DNA of 64,000 nt from Bacteroidota bacterium (GCA_016195025.1 JACQAL010000036.1:83411-147410), one strand, 5' to 3'; positions 27,001 to 35,400 are shown, counted from the stretch's first letter. Numbers and translations: made by a program. Notes: generated from the letters alone by a model not told the origin.

Positions 27001-28445
27001 GTAACGCTTCCATTGCAGAGACCATTGCACGTTACATCAGTTTCAGTGGGAGTAACTGTGAGTTGTGTGGGTTGTGTAATGGTAATCGTTCCTGTTTTTG
27101 TGCAGCCGTTGTTATCCGTAACTGTTACGGTGTAACTTCCCGCGCAAAGCCCGGTGCAGGAAGATGCTGTGCATCCGCTCGTCCATGAATAAGTATAAGG
27201 CGCTATTCCACCCGAAGCATTTGCATTCGCTGTTCCGGTGCATAACCCAAAGCAGTTAACATTTGTTCCGGTTGGTGAAACAGAAAGTGCCGTTGGTTGA
27301 GTAATCGCTACGGTTGCAGTTTTTGTACAGCCGTTTGCATCGGTTAACGTTAACGTATAATTATTGGCGCATAACCCGGTGCAGGCAGAAGTAGTGCATC
27401 CTCCGGGCGACCAGGAATACGTGTAGGGAGGCACTCCTCCTGATACAGTTGCCGTTACAGAACCCGTGCATACTGCGTTGCACAAAAGATTTGTTCCGCT
27501 TACTGTTATGGTAAGTGCAGGCGGTTGAGTGATGGCAGCAACATAAGAGGTAACACACGTATGGCTGTCGGTAATGGTGCAGGTATAATTTCCCGCACAA
27601 AGATTAGAAATGGCAGAAGTAGTTGAGCCGCCCGGCATCCATGAATAAGTATAAGGCGAAGTTCCTCCGGAAGGATTCACAGAAGCGGTGCCGTTGCATT
27701 GACCAAAACAAGTAATAGGAGTGGAAGAGCCATTCGGATTCAAAGGAAAAGGTTGCGTTAGCGTAACTGTTTTCACTTTTGTGCATAGGTTTGCATCCGT
27801 TACTGTTACCGAATAAGTTCCGTTGCATAATCCTGTTGCTTGGGCAGTTGTCTGGGCAAAAGGGTCACTCCATAAATAGGTATAAGGCGGAGTTCCTCCA
27901 GTAGGGCTTGCTGTAGCAGAACCATCACAGAAACTAAAGCAGGAAGGATTTTGTGCAGGAGGATTTATGCTAACAAATAATGCCTGCGGTTCACAAAGGT
28001 CAATAGAGATGATGCAGGAACTTATTCCGGTGTTGTCCCAAACTTCCACACTTTTGGTTCCAGCACAAAATCCTGTTGCAGTGGGAGTGGTTTGATTAGA
28101 AGGTGTCCACTGATATGTATAAGGAAGAACACCTCCGCTTACAGAAACAGTTGCCGTTCCGCTGCAATCGCCATTGCATTTTAGATTAGTTCCTGTGATA
28201 ATAAGCGTTAAAGTATTAACGCCAATGGTGCAGATAAGTGTATCGGGAGTTGCAGTGGGTGGACAAGATACGCTTGAGATAGTAGGAAGAGAAGCAAAAT
28301 GTTTTGCCGTATCGCTCGCTGCTGCGGACGGCCAATGAAAATTACTGGCGGAACTAACAGAAACAATGCAGGAAAAAAGGATGTAAAAAAATATTCTCAA
28401 ACTAATATAGGTTTTGTAAATATGACTATTACGATAATAAAACAA
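21087..28445 (-). CDS. Giant SprB-repeat surface adhesin with T9SS type B sorting domain
   Basis: 2452-residue secreted surface protein. A hydrophobic N-terminal segment (RIFFYILFSCIVSVSSA) serves as signal peptide. From about residue 84 there are 26 tandem SprB-type repeats of about 76 residues, each with CNGxCxGTA, SGGTxPYTYxW, a TGLCAGTY segment and VTVTDxNGC. Three Ig-like Cys-containing domains (ICEGDSISLC type), one PKD-like domain (YSWSPSSGLSC), and a C-terminal gliding-motility domain (LSPNGDGINDVW, VEVYNRWGELLF, LPVGTYYYVI) follow. The last is the type B T9SS export signal. It precedes PorP/SprF by one base. Start: the frame opens with TTG; a second TTG 15 codons in gives a neater signal peptide. 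Probably a cell-surface adhesin or gliding adhesin. Confidence 0.93.
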   Translation of the reverse strand: MFYYRNSHIYKTYISLRIFFYILFSCIVSVSSASNFHWPSAAASDTAKHFASLPTISSVSCPPTATPDTLICTIGVNTLTLIITGTNLKCNGDCSGTATVSVSGGVLPYTYQWTPSNQTTPTATGFCAGTKSVEVWDNTGISSCIISIDLCEPQALFVSINPPAQNPSCFSFCDGSATASPTGGTPPYTYLWSDPFAQTTAQATGLCNGTYSVTVTDANLCTKVKTVTLTQPFPLNPNGSSTPITCFGQCNGTASVNPSGGTSPYTYSWMPGGSTTSAISNLCAGNYTCTITDSHTCVTSYVAAITQPPALTITVSGTNLLCNAVCTGSVTATVSGGVPPYTYSWSPGGCTTSACTGLCANNYTLTLTDANGCTKTATVAITQPTALSVSPTGTNVNCFGLCTGTANANASGGIAPYTYSWTSGCTASSCTGLCAGSYTVTVTDNNGCTKTGTITITQPTQLTVTPTETDVTCNGLCNGSVTATASGGTPAYTYSWSNGCTASTCTGLCAGTYSITVTDSKGCTAASSITVNSPAALVPNLSSTGVLCFGQCNGSVSSSPTGGTSPYTYSWMPGGCTSSSCSGLCAGTYTLTLTDANGCPASATIAVTQPSAFTASISSATPNPLNCNGDCNGTAVSSVSGGTAPYTYLWSTTATTPSITGLCAGVYTLQVTDANGCMASASVTFLQPTTLTVTITSSNPKCNGDCSGSISAVVGGGTPAYTFNWNPGGQTTSSIAGQCAGTYTLIVTDSKGCTNTQTITLTDPPALAANASVVNNVLCSGQCNGSATSSPTGGTAPYTYLWTGGQTTSTATGLCAGTFSVTVTDSKGCSDIGIITITQPLILSSSISSTTSSCTLCNGTATVSTSGGTMPYTFLWCNGQTTSTAVGLCPGTCTVTVTDANGCKNTLPAIIKPVVTLSVTVSGNSVSCFGACDGIATATPFGGGSPYTYAWSPTIPVQTTQSATGLCAGNYTVNVSDSNGCIATNTVTFTNPPALTITMSSTTASCGICNGTATASPSGGTGGYTYTWSPGFPAQTTATATGLCAGNYTVTVADTNNCTLTNTVSIGNIPNISDNPSVTLATCGASDGAICISPSGGTPAYTYVWSPGGATTACITGLAAGIDTVMISDAAGCKDTFAIAVGNISGPTVTVTSSVDPTCNGSCDGSASVSVAGTNPPFTYSWAPSGCTASACSGLCAGNYIVTVTDNISCVSFAYDTLNNPPALAANPTITNVSCNGGNNGNICLSPSGGTAPYTYIWLPIGSTTSCVSGLTAGIDTVVLADSKGCSDSTFIPVTEPSVLTVTISSTNVTCNGNCDGTATASASGGTPLYSYLWSTGAPIAPIVGLCPGVYTVTVTDGNGCTATATVSITEPAVLTTTISSTNVSCNGNCDGTATINASGGTTPYTYSWNSGCSTSACTGLCPGNYVVTVTDADGCASSQSVAITEPALLSATVTFTNASCSAGCDGTASATVSGGTAPYTYLWNPTALTTSSVTGLCVGSYTLNISDANGCSIDSFLTISSPALLQPNITTTAPLCSGSCDGTATSTPIGGISPYTFLWSNAQTTSTATGLCAGTYSLTLSDANGCSITQAVGVTAPPILTQSNGVAPATCNVCNGSISVIASGGTPPYSFFWSTGATTATITGLCAGVYIDTVMDANGCISIDTIPLNNTSGPTICVTGTNISCNGACDGTVIVSCATGDGPPWGYSWFPGGCTTQTCTGLCPNQYFATVTDTNGCQTISSVNITEPAPLASNSSITSATCFGVCNGSITLNPSGGTPPYTYSWSNSATTSSITALCAGNYTDTLRDANNCTLIETFTVGQNAVLTSSVTSTNDSCNASCNGTAMVTISGGTSPYTYLWCNAQTTSAVTGLCAGICTVTVTDALGCFKNDSAIITQPAPLAANVTGTNPLCNGSCNGTISSSPTGGTPPYTYVWSTGCTVSACTGLCAGTYTLTLTDTNLCSSTSTVTLTDPPVLASTHTVTNASCPNTCDGIITITPAGGTPPYTYQWFPAGCTSASCTGLCAGLDSVIITDANNCSITDTMNIGVTTTVTAAAGIDVTICEGDSISLCSGSVNATSQAWYQLPAWTLVGTTNCVNVSPPASVNNFALIAMNGICADTDTVNVTVIPVPLLLSTNDTTICQGDSVSLCASGATTYQWFTLPAWTPVSTGICYTVSPSTGTTCYGIIGTNGGMCVDSDTVCVTVLAMPVALAGNDTAFCFGGNAMLCSSSLNTANYSWYQLPAWTIIKSDTCIAVSPPVGINDFGLIASNGICSDTDTVSVTVFALPVIDAGTDVTILTSQSAVLNGTGTGTYSWSPSSGLSCTTCINPTANPTTSTTYTLTVTDANGCTSTDTVRVNVVLSVVPNDGLSPNGDGINDVWIIPGIEQFPEAVVEVYNRWGELLFSSVGYKIPWDAKYNGKDLPVGTYYYVINLNSDLYPDPVTGPITILR
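22279..28196 (-). repeat. 26 tandem SprB-type repeats (about 228 bp each)
   Basis: Counted from the recurrent PYTY.W and TDxNGC segments of the translation. Units are moderately diverged. Two (units 14 and 16) have lost the GLC cysteine and share the variant ITGLAAGIDTV/VSGLTAGIDTV, implying duplication of a two-unit block. Confidence 0.85.
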
Positions 28446-28534
28446 ATATGTTACAAAATTAACAGAAAGAGTTTTCCTAAATGAGATTTTTTAAACTATT
28501 TATTGTTGGAAATCAATAAGCAAAAAATAAATCT

Positions 28535-28876
28535 TTATTTTATCTCTATTTCTTTGGGAGCGCTCTTCTTGTCATCTTTGGGTTTTTTCTCACGAACTTT
28601 TTTTGTTTTTGTTTTCAGAATAAGATTTTTCAATTTCTTTTTGTTTCTTTTTTTGATTTCCCTGTCTGTTCTCCGCAACTGCTTCTTATATGCTTTCTTT
28701 TGTTTTTTCCCGAGCGAAGCATAATCTTTGGCAATGGCGGTTGGCGATTGATGCTGGTTCACATCATCCTTGTAAAAATTTTCCTGCGCATATTCACTCT
28801 TTTTTCTTTTCAGAAAGCAGGATGAAAAAACAAAAAGCAAAACAAGCAGAAAAAAATATTTTGCCGTTGAACTCAT
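28535..28876 (-). CDS. Small basic lipoprotein
   Basis: 113 residues, not recognised. The start at MSSTAKYFF is chosen because it gives a lipoprotein signal with the lipobox FSSC (Cys near residue 20); the longer frame upstream would run through a palindromic repeat. The mature part is short and extremely Lys/Arg-rich, particularly the last 60 residues (KKRNKKKLKNL), like the tails of the 34-residue-repeat lipoprotein near 4-5 kb. It lies upstream of the adhesin gene on the same strand, separated by 89 bases. Function unknown; binding of an acidic polymer is a guess. Confidence 0.6.
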   Translation of the reverse strand: MSSTAKYFFLLVLLFVFSSCFLKRKKSEYAQENFYKDDVNQHQSPTAIAKDYASLGKKQKKAYKKQLRRTDREIKKRNKKKLKNLILKTKTKKVREKKPKDDKKSAPKEIEIK

Positions 28877-28910
28877 AAAACAGTAAACGAAAAAGATGCT
28901 TGAATATTTT

Positions 28911-28990
28911 GGATAACGAAGTAACGAATTTTTATAACGAATATTACGAATTATATTTTTCGTATTGATTCGTAAAATTCCTTCGTTACC
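28911..28990. repeat. ACGAAT-rich inverted repeat, copy 2
   Basis: Arms TAACGAAG and CTTCGTTA flank an interior of AACGAATTTTTATAACGAAT and TTTCGTATTGATTCGT-type words. It shares AACGAAT, TACGAAT and CTTCGTTACCAG with the element after pepP. It ends four bases from the stop of the deoxyhypusine synthase homologue. Confidence 0.65.
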
Positions 28991-28994
28991 AGAT

Positions 28995-30026
28995 TTACCA
29001 GCCAAGAATGTAAGCGAACATCAGCGGAGCCACAATGCTTGCATCCGATTCAATCACGAAGCGCGGAGTATCGGTGTGGAGTTTTCCCCAGGTAATTTTT
29101 TCATTCGGCACAGCGCCTGAGTAAGAGCCGTAACTTGTAGTGGAATCCGAAATCTGGCAGAAGTAAGACCAGAACGGAGTATCCTTTAATTTCATATCCT
29201 GGATTAGCATAGGCACAACGCAAATTGGAAAATCGCCTGCAATTCCTCCGCCAATCTGGTAAAAGCCCACTCCCCTGCCCTTGCAATTTTTCTGATACCA
29301 TTTCGCGAGCATCATCATGTATTCAATTCCAGAGCGAATAGTGGTTGGTTTTAGTTCTCCGTTCAAACAATAAGAAGCAAAAACATTTCCAAGCGTGGAA
29401 TCTTCCCAGCCGGGACAAATAATCGGAAGATTTTTTTCCGCAGCGGCAAGCAGCCACGAATCTTTCGCGTCAATCTGATAATATTGTTCGAGTTCTCCGC
29501 TGAGTAAAAGTTTGTAAAAAAATTCGTGCGGCAAATATCTTTCTCCGCTTTTGTCAGCGTCTTTCCAGAGTTTGATGATATGGCGTTCAATTCTGCGCAT
29601 GGCTTCTTCTTCGGGAATACAAGTGTCTGTTACGCGGTTGAAACCATTTTCAAAAAGTTTCCATTCGTCTTTCGGAGATAAATCACGGTAGCCGGGAATT
29701 CTTTTATAATGGTCGTGCGCCACCAGATTAAAAACATCTTCTTCCAGGTTTGCGCCAGTGCAGGAAATAATCTGAACTTTTCCGTTGCGAATCATTTCAG
29801 CAAGCGAAACTCCAAGCTCGGCAGTGCTCATAGCGCCCGCCAGCGTAATCATCATTTTTCCTCCGCCTTCAATATGCTCTTTGTATGCTTTGGAAGCATC
29901 CACCACAGTTGCCGCATTGAAGTGCCTGTAATGCTTTTCAATGAAAATGGAAATAGAATTTTTTGTCTTGCTTGGTTTTGCAAGCAGCGTTTCAAGAGAA
30001 GAATTTGTAGTTGTGCGCATAGTCAA
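28995..30026 (-). CDS. Deoxyhypusine synthase family protein
   Basis: 343-residue NAD-dependent enzyme of the deoxyhypusine synthase/homospermidine synthase family, which transfers the aminobutyl group of spermidine to a lysine or to another polyamine. Signatures: GGKMMITLAGAMSTAELG, IISCTGANLEEDVF, CPGWEDSTLGN, GGGIAGDFPICVVP and, near the end, NEKITWGKLHTDTPRFVIES, whose WGK lysine corresponds to the enzyme-intermediate lysine of the eukaryotic enzyme, followed by DASIVAPLMFAYIL. Bacteria lack eIF5A, so a polyamine product such as homospermidine is more likely than protein modification; this is inference. A well-formed promoter lies just upstream; it is probably monocistronic. Confidence 0.92.
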   Translation of the reverse strand: MTMRTTTNSSLETLLAKPSKTKNSISIFIEKHYRHFNAATVVDASKAYKEHIEGGGKMMITLAGAMSTAELGVSLAEMIRNGKVQIISCTGANLEEDVFNLVAHDHYKRIPGYRDLSPKDEWKLFENGFNRVTDTCIPEEEAMRRIERHIIKLWKDADKSGERYLPHEFFYKLLLSGELEQYYQIDAKDSWLLAAAEKNLPIICPGWEDSTLGNVFASYCLNGELKPTTIRSGIEYMMMLAKWYQKNCKGRGVGFYQIGGGIAGDFPICVVPMLIQDMKLKDTPFWSYFCQISDSTTSYGSYSGAVPNEKITWGKLHTDTPRFVIESDASIVAPLMFAYILGW

Positions 30027-30051
30027 ATGGTTTGATGAAAAAAATTGTGTA

Positions 30052-30083
30052 CAAAAATATTTATTCTTTGATACACAAACAAA
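30052..30083 (-). promoter_or_regulatory. Promoter of the deoxyhypusine synthase homologue
   Basis: On the minus strand TTTG, a 20-base spacer, then TATTTTTG (TAnnTTTG), 26 bases before the ATG. Confidence 0.5.
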
Positions 30084-30160
30084 AAAATTGAAAAAAGTTT
30101 TTGAAATCTTTTCAAGACATAATCAACAGAAAAAAAATTTGCTGAGGATTTTTTTTTGTG

Positions 30161-30186
30161 AGTTCTCGACTTCGCTCGAACTGACA
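30161..30186. repeat. Short dispersed repeat (GTTCTCGACTTCGCTCGAAC type)
   Basis: A small palindrome with TCGA on both sides of CTTCGC, flanked by A/T-rich sequence. The sequence type (TGTCAGTTCGAGCGAAGTCG on the other strand) resembles dispersed palindromes common in Bacteroidota draft genomes. Confidence 0.5.
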
Positions 30187-30195
30187 AGAAAAAAA

Positions 30196-31713
30196 TTATT
30201 GTGAGGAAAGAATTTTTAATTTCTGCCCGGGAATAATTTTCCCTTCGGGAATATTGTTCCACTGCTTGAGTTGTTCCAGTGTTACTCCGTTTTCCTGCGC
30301 AATGTTCCAGAGCGAATCTCCTTTGCGCACAGTCACGATTCTGAATTTTTGATTTGCGGAAGCAGCAACAGAAGTTGTATCGGCAGAAGTTTTTGTTTCA
30401 ACTTTTTTTGCAGCGGAAGAATTTTCCGCAGAAGTTGTTTTCACAGATGCAACCGATGAATTTCCTTTCACGGGAATATAAATCGTCAGCGCTTGCCCGC
30501 TGTGAAGTTTCGGATAACGCAAATGATTCCACGCCTGAATATCTTCGGGCGTGCATCCGAATTTTCTCGCCACTCGGCTCATGGTTTCTCCTTTTCTCAC
30601 CACATAGGTTTTTACGATTTGCTGAATGGCGAGCGTTTGCATGAGCGAATCTTTTTTTGCGTATTCATAAATTTTATCTTCGTTCGCTATGAACATTCCG
30701 ATTTTTGTAATCGGCAAACAAAGTGAATAACATTCTCCCTCGGAAGAAGGAACCGTGCAGCGTTTGTAGCACGGATTCAGGTACTGAATATCTTCCACAG
30801 GAATGTCAAGGATTCTTGAAATCTGCTGGAAGGAAAGTTCTTGTTTAATATTTAATGTGTCAACATCTGCAGCGGTGAGGCGCGGCATTGCCGGATATAA
30901 ATTATGTTCTTCTGCATGCGTCATCACATAATTAACCGCGATGAAAGCGGGAACATATCCCTGTGTTTCGCGCGGAAGATACGGGCGGATTTCCCAGTAA
31001 GTTGTTTTTCCTCCCGAGCGCCTGATGGCTTTGCTCACATTTCCCGGACCGCTGTTGTAGGCAGCCAAAACCATTTGCCAGTCGCCAAACATATCGTATA
31101 AAAATTGCAAGTACTCGCAGGCGGCTTCGGTAGATTTATACGGGTCGCATCGTTCATCCATATAGGAAGAAATTTTTAATCCCTGAATTTTTCCGGTGCC
31201 GTACATAAATTGCCAGAGCCCCATGGCTCCGCAGCGCGAACGTGCGGAAGGATTCAAAGCAGATTCCACAATGGCAAGATATTTTAACTCGAGCGGCATT
31301 TTATGTTTGTCGAGAATTTCTTCTATCATCGGAAAATAAAGTTGCGACATTCCGAGCACGCGTTCCACCAAACCGCGCTTTCGCACTGCGTACAATTCAA
31401 TGTAACTGCGCACCGCGTTGTTGTAAATTAAATAGAACGGAGATTCAGCATCTAATTTTGCGAGGCGCATTGCATAAACGGAATCAGAATAATTGGGAAC
31501 GGAATCGAGCGGGAAATGATATTTATTCGGATGAATTTGTAAAGCGGTCTTCTCAAAAATTTTCAGATGAGATAAACTATCGAGCATGGAAGCAATAGGG
31601 TCGTCAGAAAAAATAATTCCGGAAGAATCTTTCAGTTCAGTTTGTGAAAACGCCAGATGCTGAAACGAGTTCAACATGACAAGAGGTAAAAAAAATTTGA
31701 GAGTAAATTTCAT
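30196..31713 (-). CDS. Lytic transglycosylase (SLT/GH23) with two LysM domains
   Basis: 505-residue murein hydrolase of the MltD type, cutting the glycan strands of peptidoglycan in the periplasm. Signal peptide to about FSQ (residue 24), of which VMLNSFQHLAF is encoded by a dispersed palindromic element. The SLT domain spans about residues 125-270, with the catalytic Glu in AIVESALNPSARS, GAMGLWQFM, AAYNSGPGNV and YVPAFIA. LysM 1 (VVRKGETMSRVARKFG) and LysM 2 (TVRKGDSLWNIAQENG) lie near residues 368-412 and 458-503, joined by a Ser/Ala/Thr-rich linker. No lipobox, so probably periplasmic or loosely membrane-bound. Confidence 0.93.
   Translation of the reverse strand: MKFTLKFFLPLVMLNSFQHLAFSQTELKDSSGIIFSDDPIASMLDSLSHLKIFEKTALQIHPNKYHFPLDSVPNYSDSVYAMRLAKLDAESPFYLIYNNAVRSYIELYAVRKRGLVERVLGMSQLYFPMIEEILDKHKMPLELKYLAIVESALNPSARSRCGAMGLWQFMYGTGKIQGLKISSYMDERCDPYKSTEAACEYLQFLYDMFGDWQMVLAAYNSGPGNVSKAIRRSGGKTTYWEIRPYLPRETQGYVPAFIAVNYVMTHAEEHNLYPAMPRLTAADVDTLNIKQELSFQQISRILDIPVEDIQYLNPCYKRCTVPSSEGECYSLCLPITKIGMFIANEDKIYEYAKKDSLMQTLAIQQIVKTYVVRKGETMSRVARKFGCTPEDIQAWNHLRYPKLHSGQALTIYIPVKGNSSVASVKTTSAENSSAAKKVETKTSADTTSVAASANQKFRIVTVRKGDSLWNIAQENGVTLEQLKQWNNIPEGKIIPGQKLKILSSQ
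31655..31680. repeat. Dispersed palindrome read as signal peptide
   Basis: AGATGCTGAAACGAGTTCAA followed by CATGAC. The same element with three changes lies near 58.96 kb. Here it is inside the coding region and supplies VMLNSFQHL. Confidence 0.65.
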
Positions 31714-31882
31714 AAATAGTTGAACGATGATTATATGAAAATGTTTTATCTATTTTACAACTTCCGCAATGTTAGGCGAAAAAAATTTGCAATTCGTCTA
31801 AATTCATAGTGTCTTATTAACGCAGCAATGTGAAAAAAGAAAAACTGATAAACTAATTTTCTATAGGAAAGATACAAAAAAT

Positions 31883-32341
31883 TTACTTCCAGTTGAAGCA
31901 AATTTCATAGGAAGTTTTCGCTCTGTATTTGCGGGCAAACATCTTTTTCATCTTCAAACTGGTATTGTATGAAAATTTCTCACACCATTTTTTGAATCCG
32001 GAAGTTTTTCTGTGATGAGTTCCCGATGCTGATGAAGCATGCGCTGCTGCAAGCGCTTTGTGAACCGCATCGCAATCCTTGCAGTATGATTTTGGGGTTT
32101 CATTATTTTCCTCCGAGCCAAAAATGCTTCCTGAAGATTTTTGCTGCTGCACTTGCGCGGGAGGATTTGCTTGTTGAGAAAAGTTTCCAAGATTTGTTTG
32201 AATCGCATCATTATTATTTATGTCTATCTGGTCATAGTAATTTACATTTTGCATTTGAATCTGCTGATTTCCGTTTCCATTACTTTGCGCAAAAATTCCA
32301 ATCGGAAGAACGAGTATTGAAATGAGGAAAAGATTTTTCAT
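31883..32341 (-). CDS. Hypothetical exported protein
   Basis: 152 residues, not recognised. Starting at MKNLFLISIL gives a clean signal peptide cut near IFAQS; a start 12 codons earlier would precede it with a charged segment and run into a palindrome. The mature part is Asn/Gln-rich (GNGNQQIQMQNVNYYDQIDI), then holds a CKDCDAVHKAL segment with a CxxC pair and His, and a basic C-terminal region with KKWCEKFSYNT. The four cysteines could bind metal or form disulfides. It follows alpha-2-macroglobulin on the same strand across a long palindrome. Confidence 0.5.
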   Translation of the reverse strand: MKNLFLISILVLPIGIFAQSNGNGNQQIQMQNVNYYDQIDINNNDAIQTNLGNFSQQANPPAQVQQQKSSGSIFGSEENNETPKSYCKDCDAVHKALAAAHASSASGTHHRKTSGFKKWCEKFSYNTSLKMKKMFARKYRAKTSYEICFNWK

Positions 32342-32356
32342 TTTATTTTTTTTATA

Positions 32357-32392
32357 AAGACCTGCAAGGTTTTTCAAAACCTTGCAGGTCTT
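32357..32392. repeat. Perfect 17-bp-arm palindrome
   Basis: Arms AAGACCTGCAAGGTTTT and AAAACCTTGCAGGTCTT with a two-base spacer. Lying directly after the alpha-2-macroglobulin stop it might work as a terminator, but it lacks a following T-run on that strand; the sequence resembles dispersed palindromes seen in related genomes. Confidence 0.8.
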
Positions 32393-32400
32393 AAAGTTTT

Positions 32401-35400
32401 TTATGCTTGCTTTTTAACAACTACCTTGCCACCGGCATCCCATGTTTTGTATTCATTGGTATAATATAAGTATGCCGATGACGCGGGCGCTTCGTATTCA
32501 CCGGGAATATCTGCTTTCAAATCAAGGTTGATCACCTTTTCTTCTTTCGGGCCCATTCCGCGGTAGTAGAGAACAAGGTTGCTTCCAATTATTTCATAGT
32601 AATCGAAAACTTTTTTCTCCTGCATTTCTTTTAATTGCCATGGTTGCAAAGAAAGTCCGGCAGGAATTCCAATGATTGCAATCGGGCTGGGCAATCCATC
32701 CTCAGTTTTATTTTTAATTGTTGCCGTGAGACGAATTGTTTCCCCCTGGTTTGCTGATTTGCTTGCCAATTTAGTTTGCAGATCCACTTTGCATTCTTCA
32801 TCACTGTTCGGAAGCGAGGTGCTCCAGCTTACAGCAACAGAATGTGGCAATGGATTTTTTGCGTTCGCATATTTCACTTTCAAAGTGTGCTTTCCTTCCT
32901 TTATATACTGCTCCAGACCATCAATCACGATTGCATCTTTCTCGCCTGCTTTGTAATTTTTCTCTGCGACTTGTTTTCCATCGACAAAAAATTCAACAGT
33001 GCCATCTTCAGGAGTGGATTTATTTGCTTTCGCGAATTCAGTTAATGCTTTCAGCGCGAGAACGGTTCCCTGTGTATTTCCGAATGAACCGTAACCATTA
33101 CGATTCTTCACGAGATATTCAACTGCTTTATTTATTTCTGAGTGATACGCATTTTTATTTTTCAGCATCGCAAGAATTGCCAGCGAAGTGGTTTCGATTT
33201 TCAAAGATTGTCCGGTGGAAAAAGTAATTGAATGAGTTGTGCCGTCAAAACTTCCGTCTTTATTTTGTTTTAATAAAAGTTCACTCATCACTTTCTCAGA
33301 ATTTTTGTCGTTCAATTTGTAAAGAGCGTTCGCACTCATCGCTAATTGATACGGGTCTTTATTTTTCATAGAAGTTTCATAGGAAGATTGCGCTTCCAAT
33401 TTTAATTTGTCTCCGTATCCTGCCTCTGCAAGTGCGTACACAATGTATCCGTTCATTACATCTTCAGAAATTTGCCCGAAGTTGTGAAGCGCATACGTGT
33501 TGCGTTTGAATCCGCCTTTGCCGTCTTTCTGCGAGAGAATCCATTCAGCAGTGCGGTCAATCATTTTCTGGTCAACGCCATCATAAACTTTTTTCAAATC
33601 GTTGAACTGCATCAGACCATACGCAGTTAATCCCTGGTGTCCTGGCGCCTGACCAAACCACTCGTAACCTTTTTGTGAAGTTTCAAAGGTGAGGAGGCGT
33701 TTGTAACCTCTGTCCAACATTCCTCCGGCATACGCAAGAAGTTTTTCATCTTTTGTGTCAGATGTTTTCAAATAATCCATCACCATCGCATTCGGATAAC
33801 TGCTCATAGAAGTTTGTTCGAAACATCCTCCCGGCTCGCGAAGAATTCCATCCACGCCTGTGAGCAAATCGCTCACCACAGAGGGGAACGCGGTCAGTTT
33901 TACTTTGACGGAACCTTTCACCACATTTTTCAAATCCACTTCATATTCTGATTCGCCTTTGTCTCCGGAGAAAGAAGCGGTGATTGGAAATCCTTTGGGA
34001 ACCACTTTCAGGTTTTGCGCGAACGCGTCTTTCATTCCGCAGGCTTTGAAAGCGATTTCAAAATTTCCCTCGGAGATTTCTTCTTTCACTCTGTATTCGA
34101 GATAAATTGTTTTTGCTTTTCCGGCTGCAAGCGTTTGCAATGCCGGAATTGTTCCGATAGCTTCCAATCCGTTTGGAGCTTTGATGTCAAGCAGCCCGCT
34201 CACAGAAGCAGAAGTGTTATTTTTCAGCGTGAGAGGAATTGAAACTATATCCTGAGTAACAACTTCTGCAGGAATTTTTGTAGTGAGAGAAAAAGGCATT
34301 TGTGTGAAGAAAGTTTTTTCCACTCTTCCGATGCTTCCGTCATTTCCGATTCCTTCAGCCGTTGCTTTGAAAGAAGTGATGTCATCTGAATTGTAGAACG
34401 ATACTTCCGCTTTTCCTGAATTGTCCACTTTCACTTCGGGGTTCCAGTAAATCGTAGAACGGAAATCGGTTCTCTGCTCAGGAAATTCTCCCTGCTTGTA
34501 AATGGGCGCAGCGAATTGTTTAGCGCGATAATACACTGCGACATTCTGCTGAATATTTTTTTGGTTCTCCTCTAAATTTCCCGCGCGGAATTTTCTGTCG
34601 CGCGCATCATCCATAGAAAATTTTCCGTGCTTCTCTCCTTCTGCATTTTGCTTTTTACCTTCTTCATCCTTCGGCTTTGAATTGTCGTCAACTTTTTTTG
34701 AATTCTCTTTTTTGAATTCTGCTTTCCCCATTGGGGCTTTTTCAAATTCAACTTTATCCATCGCCATTTCATTTGCGGGAACATCTTCCATCGGAACTTC
34801 GGCAACTTTTCCCCATCCGCCTGCGCCAGCAGTTTTCGGAGCGCCACCGCGCCAACCACCGCTTTTCGTGGTTGACATGGGATAGTTATAATAATTATTG
34901 TACTGCGGATAGAGAAAGTAAGTCAGGTTCTGTCGGTAATCATACACGGGAGAATTTTGCTGGTTGTAATTTCCCGCGCTCATCAGCAAACTTGTCGCAG
35001 CGCTCAAATCAATTTTGCTGAGAGAAAATTTTCCGTTCTCATCCGTTTCAATGTTTTGTTGTGACGCAGCGTCTGTCGTTACTACTTTCAATTTTGCATT
35101 TGCGATGGGTTTTCCTGTGTAAGCATCAATAACAGTTCCTGAGAGAATTGCTTTTTCTCCTGCGTAAGTGACTGCGGGCAATTCATCCGCCATAATTTTT
35201 TCCCAGGTAAATCTTCTCCAACCGCTGGTCATCATCACATAGTCAAGCGCTTTGTCTGACTTGGGTTCTTTCGTATCAAAATAAAAATTAGGCTCTTCAA
35301 TTTTATCTTTTATGTCGTACTCCAATAACATTTTTGAAAGAATATTTCCTGCTTTATCGTCCGCGAAAGAAAGCAACTGGTCATTCGCCACACTGAGAGA

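Noticed and set aside
21087-28445. CRISPR-like or minisatellite reading of the 228-bp repeats
   Set aside because: Repeats are long, diverged and in frame throughout; the protein repeats match SprB, with no short direct repeats and unique spacers.
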